Source: Flammeovirgaceae bacterium SG7u.111 | GTDB taxonomy: Bacteria; Bacteroidota; Bacteroidia; Cytophagales; Flammeovirgaceae | Direction of reading: 5' to 3' | DNA length: 64,000 nt | Assembly: GCA_034044135.1 (NCBI GenBank) | Contig: CP139021.1 | Coordinates: 945,635-1,009,634, forward strand | Made by a program: the position numbers and the translations under genes | Part shown: piece after piece, positions 18,209 through 27,015 of the stretch | How the letters are laid out: the number at the start of each line of letters is the position of its first letter | Numbering within the stretch: position 1 is the stretch's first letter | The notes under the pieces: generated by a model | What the model was told of the DNA's origin: nothing | What the model saw: the letters and a program-made list of their open reading frames with translations, nothing else | Database searches by the model: none

Positions 18209-20974
18209 TTAGAATTTGAAGTTGTAAGTAAGTGTAGGAATAGGCTGGGCGAAGATGGAAAGTTGGTAGCCTTTTACCTCTCCATCTTCCGTACGGAAGA
18301 AAATGGAGTACGCATTTTTCCTACCCGTTACATTGTAGACTGAAAGTGTCCACGAGCCGTGTGCTGGCTTGGTCGATTTGTGGTTTCCTTCTAAGTTGAG
18401 GGAAAGGTCTAGCCTAAAATAATCGGGAATCCTAAGTTCGTTTCTGTTCGAAAAATGGATTCGCTCGGTGTCCCTAAAAGTGTACTTTCCTACTGGTACG
18501 GTGTACGGTCTGCCTGAGCTGTAGCTTATGTTCGCAGAAGCATTAAACCTTCTGAAAAACTTATAGTTAGCTACCATGGTAAAATCATGTGGCTTGTCGT
18601 AGTTGGCTGCAAAATATTCTCCACCGTTTATTATCTCCGAGGCATACGAAGATTTTGAGCGAATGAGCGAGCGCGAATATGTATAAGAAACCCATCCGTT
18701 GAACTTCCCGCTTTTCTTTTTGATCAAAAACTCTGCACCGTACGATTGTCCCTCGGCATTGATCAGGTCGGTTTCCACATGTTCGTTGATCAACAATTCT
18801 GCTCCGTTTTTATAATCTAAAATATCATCTGTTTTTTTGTAGTAAACCTCTACGGAAGTTTCTATCGTGCTGTACCTAAGGTTCTTGTAAAGCCCTAGCG
18901 AAACTTGGTCGCCTACCTGAGGGCGAATGTGGCTATCGCTTAGTTTCCAGGTGTCCGTAGGGGAAATAGCAGCCGTGTTGGTGATCATGCTCAAGTATTG
19001 CCTCGTACGTCCATAGCTCAACTTGAAAGAAGTGGAAGGGTCGAGCATGTAGCGAAGTGACAACCTATATTCTGGACCCGAATAATCTTTGATCTTGTCC
19101 CCAGAACCATACAGGATAGTATCTTGGATGTTTTCCAACTCCCTAGGGGCACCATCAGGATAGGTATAAACCGACTTAGGACCCAAAAAGCGGTAGAAAG
19201 AATAGCGCAGCCCATACGAAAGGCTAATGCTCGGGCTAATGTCAAATACATCGCTGATATACACCGCTGCTTCAACTGCATTTTCTTCTTCCAACGCTTT
19301 TCTGCTCACTTTCGATTCTTCTCCTCTCGGCTCCTTTATACCTGGGTTCAGGTCATATTTGATAGCTCCAAATCCAAAATCTATTTTATGCTTGTTGTTG
19401 GGATAATACGAAAAATCAGCTTTTACCTCGTTGTGGTTGATCCCGTAGTTTAGGTCAAAGGCATTTACACCATTATCCTCACTATTAATAGTGTAATTAT
19501 AATCACTATGTACCAAGGAGAATACGCCGTAGAGTTTTTTGCTGAATAAATGCTTCCAGCTCAAGGTCGCACTTTTGTTTCCGTAGCTATAGGTAGTATC
19601 TGAATTAAATTTGAAGTAATCATTACTCATATAGCCCGAAAGGCTTATTTTGTTGTTTTCGTTGAGCGTGTGGGTCACTTTCGCATTTAGGTCATAAAAA
19701 GAGGCATTGCTATTGGAAATATCGGGGTCATCTATCAAGTTGAGAATCCAATCGGAGTAGGTGCTCCTTCCCGAAACAATGAATGTGGTTTTTTCATTGG
19801 CAATAGGCCCTTCCAGCGTAAGCCTAGCCGTTACGGGGCTCACACCGCCTGTAAGCGTTACCTTTTTGCTGTTCCCATCTTTCATATCTACATCAAATAC
19901 CGAAGAAACCCTTCCTCCAAAGTTTGCAGGGATTGCACTTTTGTACAGGTTAAAGCTGTTGACAACGTCGGGGTTGAAGATAGAAAAGAAACCAAAAAAG
20001 TGGGAGCTGTTATAAACTGGGGCTTTATCGAAAAGGATGAGGTTTTGGTCGGCACTACCGCCTCGAACATTGAAACCTGCTGCGCCTTCGCCTACCGACT
20101 GCACGCCCGGAAGCAAAAGAGCTGCTTTCACTATGTCGTACTCGCCCATAATAGGAGGGAGGTTCTTTACTGTTTTCATGTTGATCTTTTCCATGCCCAT
20201 CTGGATGGAATTGATGTTTTGGTCTTCATCTTCGGCAATGACGACTACCTCGCGGAGTTGCTTCACATCTTCCTCCATTTCAATGTTAAGCGAGCCATCT
20301 CCGTAAACTTCTACTTGCCTTTTGGTAGCTTTCATGCCCACACTTTTGAAGAGAATAGTGCTTTTGCCCCGTGGGATGTTAAGAGCAAAATACCCGTCGG
20401 CATTGGTTACTACGCCCATGTTGGTCGATTCTATCAGTACCGTGCCGCCAATTACAGGCTCGCCAGTAGCCATGTCTTTCACATAACCAGAAATCACCGC
20501 TTTGCCGGGTTGGTCCTTTTCAGAGAAGTTCCCGATTTTAAAGAGGATAAGGAGTGGGTCTTTCACTATCTCCACTTTCTTTTCCTCTACAGGTTTTTTA
20601 CGAAGATAATTTCCTGCTACCGCCGTTTGCCCTGCGTCTAAGCTTACGTTGGTCTGCTTTATTTCCGCAATGATGGGGAACTTGTTGGTGACAATAACTT
20701 GGCTATTGTTTCTCAGCACAAACTCAAAATCCGATCCTTCAAAAGTAGTTTTTAAGATATTCGACAACTGTTCAGGAGCTTTTATTTGCTTGACCTTTAG
20801 GCTGTTTATTGCTGCCGTATCGAAGAAAAAACGTAGGCTTTGCTTACTTTCTAGTTCGTTTACAAATTCAGAAAACGATTTGCCATTATAGTTTTGCTGG
20901 ATAACTACGGCCTCTTGGGCAAAGCCAAACCTAATACAAAATAGGAAAAATAGCGTGGGTAAAAGCTTGTTCAT
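18209..20974 (-). CDS. TonB-dependent outer membrane receptor with STN domain
   Basis: This 921-residue receptor has a signal peptide (ends RFGFAQ), an STN domain (~30-100), a carboxypeptidase-regulatory-like domain (~150-235, A-V-I-S-G-Y-V-K-D), a plug (~258-360, containing G-F-N-V-R-G-G-S-A-D-Q-N) and a beta-barrel ending in Phe. STN domains normally pass a signal to a FecR-like anti-sigma protein, but no sigma/FecR pair is in the window. It is followed by two DUF4249 lipoproteins and preceded by an unknown secreted protein. The substrate is unknown. Confidence 0.88.
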   Translation of the reverse strand: MNKLLPTLFFLFCIRFGFAQEAVVIQQNYNGKSFSEFVNELESKQSLRFFFDTAAINSLKVKQIKAPEQLSNILKTTFEGSDFEFVLRNNSQVIVTNKFPIIAEIKQTNVSLDAGQTAVAGNYLRKKPVEEKKVEIVKDPLLILFKIGNFSEKDQPGKAVISGYVKDMATGEPVIGGTVLIESTNMGVVTNADGYFALNIPRGKSTILFKSVGMKATKRQVEVYGDGSLNIEMEEDVKQLREVVVIAEDEDQNINSIQMGMEKINMKTVKNLPPIMGEYDIVKAALLLPGVQSVGEGAAGFNVRGGSADQNLILFDKAPVYNSSHFFGFFSIFNPDVVNSFNLYKSAIPANFGGRVSSVFDVDMKDGNSKKVTLTGGVSPVTARLTLEGPIANEKTTFIVSGRSTYSDWILNLIDDPDISNSNASFYDLNAKVTHTLNENNKISLSGYMSNDYFKFNSDTTYSYGNKSATLSWKHLFSKKLYGVFSLVHSDYNYTINSEDNGVNAFDLNYGINHNEVKADFSYYPNNKHKIDFGFGAIKYDLNPGIKEPRGEESKVSRKALEEENAVEAAVYISDVFDISPSISLSYGLRYSFYRFLGPKSVYTYPDGAPRELENIQDTILYGSGDKIKDYSGPEYRLSLRYMLDPSTSFKLSYGRTRQYLSMITNTAAISPTDTWKLSDSHIRPQVGDQVSLGLYKNLRYSTIETSVEVYYKKTDDILDYKNGAELLINEHVETDLINAEGQSYGAEFLIKKKSGKFNGWVSYTYSRSLIRSKSSYASEIINGGEYFAANYDKPHDFTMVANYKFFRRFNASANISYSSGRPYTVPVGKYTFRDTERIHFSNRNELRIPDYFRLDLSLNLEGNHKSTKPAHGSWTLSVYNVTGRKNAYSIFFRTEDGEVKGYQLSIFAQPIPTLTYNFKF

Positions 20975-20979
20975 ATAAC

Positions 20980-21738
20980 TTATGGTAAAAGGTTAATATC
21001 AGTGAAAATCTGGTTCAATGCGGCAGGAGATGAATGTCTTGGGCTGAAATGGTGCAATTTCAAAATTGCCTTTATCTCCTTCTTTTTCTCAGGCATCAGC
21101 TTCATAATACTACCTTTTGAATTGATTCTCTTGAACTCGGGATCTCCAGCTACATGGGCATAAATCTTATGCGATTCCTTGAATGAAGAATTTTCAGTGT
21201 TCGATTTTGATTCTAGAAATTCTTTCTTCCAAGAAACATAGCAACTGATAGTCCCTTTGTAGACTTGCTCATAAAAACCTTCTTTTATATGATGGGTAAC
21301 AGCACTGGAATCGTACTGGGTGTTGGCAAATTTTACGAATGTCCTTCCTTCTAGCTCAAATGCTTTTATGTTGGAAGTGGTAAGGGAAACCATACTCGCC
21401 ACAAAAGGCTCATCTACAAACATGTTCAGCCTGTCCTCCATAATATCGTATCGGCAGTTATCGCAATTGATTTTATTTTTGAGGGTATAAACAATGCATT
21501 TTTTGAAGTCATTGTCTATCAAATATTGATGTCCGTCTGTCCTTCTGGGGGAGAATACATCAGTTTCACCATAATGTATATTTTCGGCAGCCTGAGGGTA
21601 TTGAACTATGATGTTTTGTACTAAACCCTGCTGAGTCTCTTTTTTATCTTTAGTTGCTTGGGCAAAAGAAAGTAGAGGGGAGGTAGCTAATAGTACAACA
21701 ATTAACCTGCTGTACAGGTAGTTTTGAATCATTTTCAA
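20980..21738 (-). CDS. Unknown exported protein upstream of the TonB receptor
   Basis: This 252-residue protein has a hydrophobic N-terminus (YLYSRLIVVLLATSPLLSFAQ) that looks like a cleaved signal peptide. The mature part is charged and has two close cysteines (I-N-C-D-N-C-R). I do not recognise the family. It ends 5 bases before the receptor ATG and is the first gene of the unit, so a role in the same uptake or assembly process is likely. The ATG at 21732 is an alternative start. Confidence 0.65.
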   Translation of the reverse strand: MKMIQNYLYSRLIVVLLATSPLLSFAQATKDKKETQQGLVQNIIVQYPQAAENIHYGETDVFSPRRTDGHQYLIDNDFKKCIVYTLKNKINCDNCRYDIMEDRLNMFVDEPFVASMVSLTTSNIKAFELEGRTFVKFANTQYDSSAVTHHIKEGFYEQVYKGTISCYVSWKKEFLESKSNTENSSFKESHKIYAHVAGDPEFKRINSKGSIMKLMPEKKKEIKAILKLHHFSPRHSSPAALNQIFTDINLLP

Positions 21739-22428
21739 GTCAAGTTATATAGGTAAATAGTAAAGCTAATTGAGCTAGTAATATTAAATTACTTCTCCAA
21801 TATCTGGTGGGAGAATGGTGTAATATTAATGTGTAGTTAGACTATTTCACAATTGACTTGCTGAAATAGCATTAGTGCAAAAGGTGTATTTATTGCAAAT
21901 GTAAATATTATGTTTTTTTTTGAATTCGTTAAACTTATCCAAAATAAATTGGATATCATATCTAAACAAATACTAGACAATTTATCGTAATAATACTCCT
22001 TTATCTTACCACAAGTCAAAAAGACATTTTTAAAACTTGGCAGGTATCATAAAAACCAACCTTACCCATAAAGCATAGAGTTGGGCTGATGGCTTGGCTA
22101 TAACTCTGAAATCAAATTTTGAACAAGCATTTACGAATAGCTATTTTAGAAATGAAAATAAATAGCCATCGAAAATCGTATGTCTTCATTCGTTAATCGA
22201 TATTCAAATCCTTAGCTCTTAGTTTGTGGTATTTTTACAGGTTGTCATTTTTATCATTATTAATGGCATAGATCCCATCGCCTTCTCAGACCCCCAAAGT
22301 ACAAGTAAAGTTTAAACATGCCCTTGTTTTTATCCATTCTTGTTTCATGCTTTCCATATATTGTCTTTCAAGTCTTATCTTTGAGTTGCAGCCAAGTTGC
22401 ACCCTTCAAACACTAAAAGCAGAGAATA
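21739..22428. other. Long divergent intergenic region, no gene seen
   Basis: This 690-base AT-rich region separates the receptor unit (minus) from the DUF4112 gene (plus). Possible short frames lack protein-like composition. A minus-strand TACATTTG at 21896-21903 fits the -7 consensus and could start the receptor unit with a leader of about 150 bases. I saw no clear riboswitch or small RNA. Confidence 0.45.
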
Positions 22429-22902
22429 ATGTCCCATAAAACCGTAGAAGACCTTCCTGAATTTAAATGGATAAAGCGGATTTCTAACCTGATGGACGAG
22501 GCTATTCGCATTCCGGGCACTAATATACGGTTTGGGCTGGACCCTATTTTGGGACTAGTCCCCGGAGCTGGTGATTACATTTCCATGGTGATTTCCTCGC
22601 TTATGGTGCTAGGAATAGTGAGGCAGGGCATAAGCGGAAAAGTGGTAGTAATGATGTTGGGAAATGTCTTGGTCGATTTCCTAGTGGGTTCCGTTCCCGT
22701 AATTGGCGACCTTTTCGACTTTGCCTACAAAGCCAATTCCCGCAACTACCGCCTGCTGCTCAAGCATTACGAAGAAGGCAAGCACAAAGGCTCTGGCTGC
22801 GGTCTCGTACTCCTCGTAGTGGGTTTCACTCTTGCCCTCCTAGGCTTCGGCTTTTTCCTCTCATGGAAAATCCTCAGCTGGCTATCGGGGATGGTGGGGT
22901 AA
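22429..22902 (+). CDS. DUF4112-family membrane protein
   Basis: This 157-residue protein carries the family core: D-P-I-L-G-L-V-P-G-A-G-D-Y (~41-53), a hydrophobic stretch, D-F-L-V-G-S-V-P-V-I-G-D-L-F-D (~83-97), then a C-terminal membrane helix (~125-150). The two glycine-rich G-x-x-P-x-x-G-D repeats are typical. The function is unknown. It converges on the racemase gene, with 9 bases between the stop codons. Confidence 0.82.
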   Translation: MSHKTVEDLPEFKWIKRISNLMDEAIRIPGTNIRFGLDPILGLVPGAGDYISMVISSLMVLGIVRQGISGKVVVMMLGNVLVDFLVGSVPVIGDLFDFAYKANSRNYRLLLKHYEEGKHKGSGCGLVLLVVGFTLALLGFGFFLSWKILSWLSGMVG

Positions 22903-22911
22903 GCTTCGGAA

Positions 22912-23607
22912 TTATTCAGCCGTAGCCCAGTCCACCGCCATTGCCGCATGGATTTCCGTAGTGTTGAACGTAGGGATATTCACATCCTTATCGGAAATGA
23001 GCATCGGGATTTCCGTGCAGCCCAATATCACACCTTCCGCCCCTTGGGCTTCCAACTTCCCTATAACTTCTTGGTACATCTTCCTCGATTCATCCTTTAT
23101 TTCCCCGTTTACTAGCTCCTCATAGATCACTCGATGCACCTTGTCCCTATCGCCCTTTTCGGGGATGATGGTCTCGATGCCAAACTCTTCTTTGAGCAAC
23201 GTCTTGTAAAAATCCTTTTCCATGGTAAAGCTCGTTCCCAGCAAGGCTACCTTCTTTGCTCCTTGCTTTACTATCGCTCTGCCCGTAGCCTCGGCTATGT
23301 GCAAGAAGGGCACTGAAATACTGCCCCGAATAGCCTCCGAACAAAGATGCATAGTATTGGTGCAAAGGATGACCACATCCGCCCCTGCCGCTTCCAATTT
23401 GCTGGCTGCATCTGCCATCAGTTCATCCATTTTTGCCCAATCTCCTGCCCGTTGCAGTAGCTCTATTTCGGCAAAATCAACCGTGAGCATCACACTTTTA
23501 CAGTTGTGGTAGCCACCCAGTTTTTCCTTCACCAGCTTATTCATCAAGCTGTAATACACAGCGGACGACTCCCAGCTCAGTCCGCCAATCATGCCTATTG
23601 TTTTCAT
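22912..23607 (-). CDS. Aspartate/glutamate racemase-family protein
   Basis: This 231-residue cytoplasmic enzyme has the two family cysteines: one in L-C-T-N-T-M-H (about residue 82) and one in L-G-C-T-E-I-P (about residue 197). These act as the acid/base pair in PLP-independent racemases. The start (M-I-G-G-L-S-W-E-S) and length match the YgeA/RacX subgroup, which acts on several amino acids, so the substrate is uncertain. D-amino acids could feed peptidoglycan or biofilm signals. Confidence 0.82.
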   Translation of the reverse strand: MKTIGMIGGLSWESSAVYYSLMNKLVKEKLGGYHNCKSVMLTVDFAEIELLQRAGDWAKMDELMADAASKLEAAGADVVILCTNTMHLCSEAIRGSISVPFLHIAEATGRAIVKQGAKKVALLGTSFTMEKDFYKTLLKEEFGIETIIPEKGDRDKVHRVIYEELVNGEIKDESRKMYQEVIGKLEAQGAEGVILGCTEIPMLISDKDVNIPTFNTTEIHAAMAVDWATAE

Positions 23608-23728
23608 ATGTTGTTAAAAGTAGAGAAAAATATAAGAAGATAAACGAAGGATATATACTTCTTATGTATTTGTATTTAAAAAACCATTTTATAAATTACA
23701 CTATGTTACAAATGGGCATTAAAATACC

Positions 23729-24613
23729 ATGAAAGATAATACAGCTAAAACAGCAATCTACATATTAATTATTGGGGTATTATTTATAGCCATAGCACCT
23801 ATTTTATTTACCCGAACATGGGGCTTGATAAAGTTTTCTGGAACGGGGGAAATAGGAGATACAATAGGAGGGATTACAGCTCCCATAGCCAGTGTGATTG
23901 GGTCTATCTTAGTCTTTTTAGCATTAAGAGCTCAGATAAAAGCTAATGAATATATCATTGAACAGAATAAATTACAGAAAGATTTGTTCGATACAGAAAC
24001 AGAAAAATTTCAATTAGAACAGAAAAGGTTAAAAGAAGATAAAATTGAAGAGAACAAACAAAAAAAAGCTCAATATTTATTTCTTCAATATAATTTTCTA
24101 GTCTCTGAATTTAATGATTTTAAGTATGCGAAAGGAGATAGAAATAGTGCCTTTTATCGGGAATTAACAGGCTACTACGCTATACTGGAATTTGTTGAAA
24201 AAGAACTGCAAGTTATCCCATACACTGAAGATGATTGTAAAATTGAATACGCTAAAACAGACTTTAGAAGAGAGCCTCAAAAGCTATTATTATTACGGAT
24301 TTTAACTTTAGTTTCGGACTATATTGATTTGATTTTCCAAAGAGACCTAAATGATTTAGACCTACAACTGGCAGAAAATCAAATTCAATTTCTATTTCAT
24401 AACAAAATCAAACCCTGTTTTGAAATGGTTAAAGCTAAAATTGAAAGAGATCCAATTTGTGATAAGTGTAATAAAATACATGGAGATATACCTAATATCT
24501 TCTCTGAAAAAATTGAGGAAATTGACAATAAACTAAACAGTAGGCTATCAGAGACAAAGATAAGGTATAATTCTAGGAAGTTTATGTTAAACCAAATCCC
24601 TCCTGAAAAGTAA
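23729..24613 (+). CDS. AbiC-like membrane protein with coiled coil, possible phage-defence gene
   Basis: This 294-residue protein has two N-terminal membrane helices (~8-28 and ~45-66), with G-E-I-G-D-T-I-G-G-I between them and A-Q-I-K-A-N after the second. A charged coiled coil (~75-115) and a helical C-terminal domain ending with a C-D-K-C pair follow. The G-D-x-x-G-G motif between two helices, then a coil, recalls the putative abortive-infection AbiC group. That match is from memory. The gene is visibly more AT-rich than its neighbours and lies next to a transposase, which suggests transfer. Other functions are possible. Confidence 0.5.
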   Translation: MKDNTAKTAIYILIIGVLFIAIAPILFTRTWGLIKFSGTGEIGDTIGGITAPIASVIGSILVFLALRAQIKANEYIIEQNKLQKDLFDTETEKFQLEQKRLKEDKIEENKQKKAQYLFLQYNFLVSEFNDFKYAKGDRNSAFYRELTGYYAILEFVEKELQVIPYTEDDCKIEYAKTDFRREPQKLLLLRILTLVSDYIDLIFQRDLNDLDLQLAENQIQFLFHNKIKPCFEMVKAKIERDPICDKCNKIHGDIPNIFSEKIEEIDNKLNSRLSETKIRYNSRKFMLNQIPPEK

Positions 24614-24618
24614 TACCC

Positions 24619-25308
24619 TTAATAAACCACATAAAACTTATCCTTCTCCCATACCAGTGGGTTATTTTGGATATATTCCGAAATTCTATAAAATGCTTTT
24701 TCATCTCGAATAATGTGGTCATGGAAGCGGGCTTGCCATTTAAAACCTGGGCGGGTTTTGCGGGATTCAATGGTACATTTCCGTTTGTATTGATTGATAA
24801 TCACCCCTAGTGTGCCAGGTTGCCATACCTTGGAGGCCTTAGCAGTTTGTTTCCTAGCTTTCTGTTTTGAGGAATCCAAATTGTCATTTTGACTGGAGAC
24901 GCCCAAATTGGTCGTCTCTACGATGTCGGGCGATTGCCCATTATTTTCCGATCCTGTAGAGACGCCCGATCCGGGCGTCTCCTGACTATCGGGACTCTTT
25001 ACAGTCTGCTTATCAATCACCAAAATCCCATGCACATGGTTGGGCATGACGATGAACGATTCCAACCTGATGAATGGAAAATGTTTGGGTATTTCCAACC
25101 AATAATCATGGGCGATTTGCCCCGTGTCCGACAAATGCATTTCCCCTTCTTTGATTCTCCCAAAAAAACATTCCATTTGTTGGGTACAAATAGTGACAAA
25201 ATAATATCCATCCGCACCGTAATCCCAATGGGGGTGCCGCGCTGATGCTATTCGGTAACGGTCTTTGAACTTTTCGGGCATGGATAGCAGGGTTGTGTAC
25301 AACAACAT
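24619..25308 (-). CDS. REP-associated tyrosine transposase (RAYT), Y1_Tnp superfamily
   Basis: This 229-residue HUH endonuclease has the start G-Y-Y-F-V-T-I-C-T-Q, the HUH motif in M-P-N-H-V-H-G (His91, His93) and the catalytic tyrosine segment E-Y-I-Q-N-N-P (Tyr212). RAYTs cut and rejoin single-stranded REP hairpins. Between the two motifs lies a stretch (about 101-160) longer than usual. It is low in complexity and is partly encoded by two REP-like hairpins read in the same register, giving ETPGSGVS (110-117) and ETTNLGVS (131-138). The frame is intact, so the enzyme may be active. The start could also be the ATG at 25281. Confidence 0.85.
   Translation of the reverse strand: MLLYTTLLSMPEKFKDRYRIASARHPHWDYGADGYYFVTICTQQMECFFGRIKEGEMHLSDTGQIAHDYWLEIPKHFPFIRLESFIVMPNHVHGILVIDKQTVKSPDSQETPGSGVSTGSENNGQSPDIVETTNLGVSSQNDNLDSSKQKARKQTAKASKVWQPGTLGVIINQYKRKCTIESRKTRPGFKWQARFHDHIIRDEKAFYRISEYIQNNPLVWEKDKFYVVY
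24896..24921 (-). repeat. REP-like hairpin A inside the RAYT frame
   Basis: The arms GAGACG/CGTCTC and CCAA/TTGG pair around a single A, with one mismatch between them. On the minus strand the hairpin is headed by GTAG (complement of 24918-24921), the REP signature. It codes for residues 131-138 of the transposase. Confidence 0.65.
24956..24981 (+). repeat. REP-like hairpin B inside the RAYT frame
   Basis: GTAG (24956-24959) heads a hairpin with perfect 10-base arms (24959-24968 and 24972-24981) and an ATC tip. It codes for residues 110-117 of the transposase. It lies about 40 bases from hairpin A in opposite orientation, like the paired REPs of a BIME. Confidence 0.7.
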
Positions 25309-25386
25309 TTCTGAATAGTTTGATTATCCAGTGTACCCTCATGTTTTAAGTAAACAGCTGTATCCTAGCATGTTGGCTTAAAATCT

Positions 25387-25417
25387 ACAAAAGGCGACCA
25401 ACTTGGTCGCCTTTTGT
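25387..25417 (-). terminator. Terminator of the GH16 gene
   Basis: Perfect 14-base arms (25387-25400 and 25404-25417) close a 3-base loop, with an AAAA/TTTT pair near the base. It sits 53 bases past the GH16 stop codon. Confidence 0.8.
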
Positions 25418-25469
25418 AAAAAGTAGAGAGATTTTACCCTCCATGGTTGAGTATTCAAGTGCAGAAGAC

Positions 25470-26744
25470 CTACTCATCCTCTAGCTTCCATGTCCTTACC
25501 CAATCAACTTTCATGGTATTGGTAGCATCATCCCCCAAATCGGTTTTAAGAGGAAGCCCTCCAAGCCAGTCGGCTTCGTTTGTCCACAAATCAAAAATGA
25601 TTTCCAAATCTCTTGTAAACTCACGCCCCTCATAGGTTTGTCCAGATCTGTCGTGACCTACTACTACGCTACCGGCAGGTTCTCCATCGAGGTAAAATTG
25701 AATGTTTTTCGAATCTTTCCACCATACGCCAAACGTATGGTAATCTTCGTTCCATTTTACACCTTTCAGCGGGTTAACATCCGACAAACCATCTTGATGG
25801 AAGTTGTCTTCATCCCTAATAGTTCCTGGTGTTTTGCTAGCATCTGCATGGAAATATTGAGAATTCATCTGCAAAGGAAAATCTGGCTGACAGCCACAAG
25901 AAGGGTTAGAGTTGTTTTCAATAATATCAATCTCATCTCTATTATTTATATCTCCATTGTTCAGCCAGTAGGTAGTATAAGCAGAAATATGGGCTGATTT
26001 AATCCTAGCCTCCGTGTACATGGGGTAGCTTGTTTCCGCTTTTGAATGGATTCTTGCAGTTTGAAACCACCTGTCGTCGGGGTTACTTTCATTAAGTGTT
26101 GCCTTTATCCATAAATTTCCATCGGATACTCCAGAGTTCGTGTTAGCATCTGTCATAAAAACAGGGACACCATAGTTCCAAGTTGACTTAAACCATTTGT
26201 TGCTGTCCCAAGCATCAAACTCGTCGGACATGCTTTCGAGCTTCACCCACTTTTTCCCGTCGGGAGTTGTGTTTTCTATAGAAACAAAAGAGGGGAGGTT
26301 TGGATCGATATTGTTAAAATCCTCAGCCGTTGGCCCCACCTCATTTACAGTGATGTTTACCGTTGCCTTGTCGCTATCGCCATTGTTGTCTGTAATCTTG
26401 TAGGTAAAGCTATCCGATCCGCTAAAATTCGCATTTGGCACATATTCAAATACACCATCGCTTATTTCTGAAACAGTGCCATTACTAGGGTCGGTCAATA
26501 CACTGTAATCATCTCCACTTCCTCCATCATCACCTATGTCGTCATTTGCAGAAACAATAACCTGATTTGCCGTTCCTGCGGTACTGTTTTCATCAACTGT
26601 CAATACATCATCCACCGCTGTCGGGCTGTCGTTTGGAGGAGGAACACCATCATCCGAATTACTGCAATTGAATAGGAATATAAGTGAGAATAGTACTAAT
26701 GGAAGGAAGTTATACCTGTTTGAAAAGCCTCTTTTCATGCTCAT
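25470..26744 (-). CDS. GH16-family glycoside hydrolase lipoprotein, agarase/porphyranase type
   Basis: This 424-residue surface lipoprotein has lipobox F-L-F-N-C (Cys27). A cadherin-like or Ig-like domain covers about 40-133 (V-D-D-V-L-T-V-D-E-N, then F-S-G-S-D-S-F-T-Y). The GH16 domain (about 160-420) has catalytic motif E-I-D-I-I-E with nucleophile Glu271, Asp273 and acid/base Glu276. The extra residue between Asp and the last Glu marks the beta-bulge type. Segments such as Q-Y-F-H-A-D and the W-W-K-D-S-K-N-I strand recall beta-agarases and porphyranases. The substrate is probably a red-algal galactan, by inference. It stands alone. Confidence 0.85.
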   Translation of the reverse strand: MSMKRGFSNRYNFLPLVLFSLIFLFNCSNSDDGVPPPNDSPTAVDDVLTVDENSTAGTANQVIVSANDDIGDDGGSGDDYSVLTDPSNGTVSEISDGVFEYVPNANFSGSDSFTYKITDNNGDSDKATVNITVNEVGPTAEDFNNIDPNLPSFVSIENTTPDGKKWVKLESMSDEFDAWDSNKWFKSTWNYGVPVFMTDANTNSGVSDGNLWIKATLNESNPDDRWFQTARIHSKAETSYPMYTEARIKSAHISAYTTYWLNNGDINNRDEIDIIENNSNPSCGCQPDFPLQMNSQYFHADASKTPGTIRDEDNFHQDGLSDVNPLKGVKWNEDYHTFGVWWKDSKNIQFYLDGEPAGSVVVGHDRSGQTYEGREFTRDLEIIFDLWTNEADWLGGLPLKTDLGDDATNTMKVDWVRTWKLEDE

Positions 26745-27015
26745 TGTTCGAAGTCAAATTTGTTATACAATTTACTTAAATCCTTAAACTCGCTATTAGC
26801 TATTTTGAGTCAGGGTTTTAAATGTATAGATACAAAGTCTAATGTATGTTGCTCCGAGCTAGACTTAAACTGAACAGTGTTTATAGTGTATCATTGCAGA
26901 TTGTTTTTTTATTGTTGCTTAAATTGTTTTTCGAAAAAAAGACAAGAAAACAGCTCTCTTTTGCAGTATAAAAAAACAGAAAGTGTATTTAGAAATGGAT
27001 AGGGTTGGTACTAAC

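Noticed and set aside
18209-20974. SusC of a polysaccharide-utilisation locus
   Set aside because: No SusD-like gene follows; the partners are DUF4249 lipoproteins.
21837-22019. Short minus-strand frame of 60 codons in the 690-base gap
   Set aside because: AT-rich, no family resemblance, far from neighbours and biased to Ile, Phe, Asn and Lys as expected from base composition alone.
24896-24981. CRISPR-like repeats in the RAYT gene
   Set aside because: Only two copies, in opposite orientation, coding in frame; REP-like hairpins explain them better.
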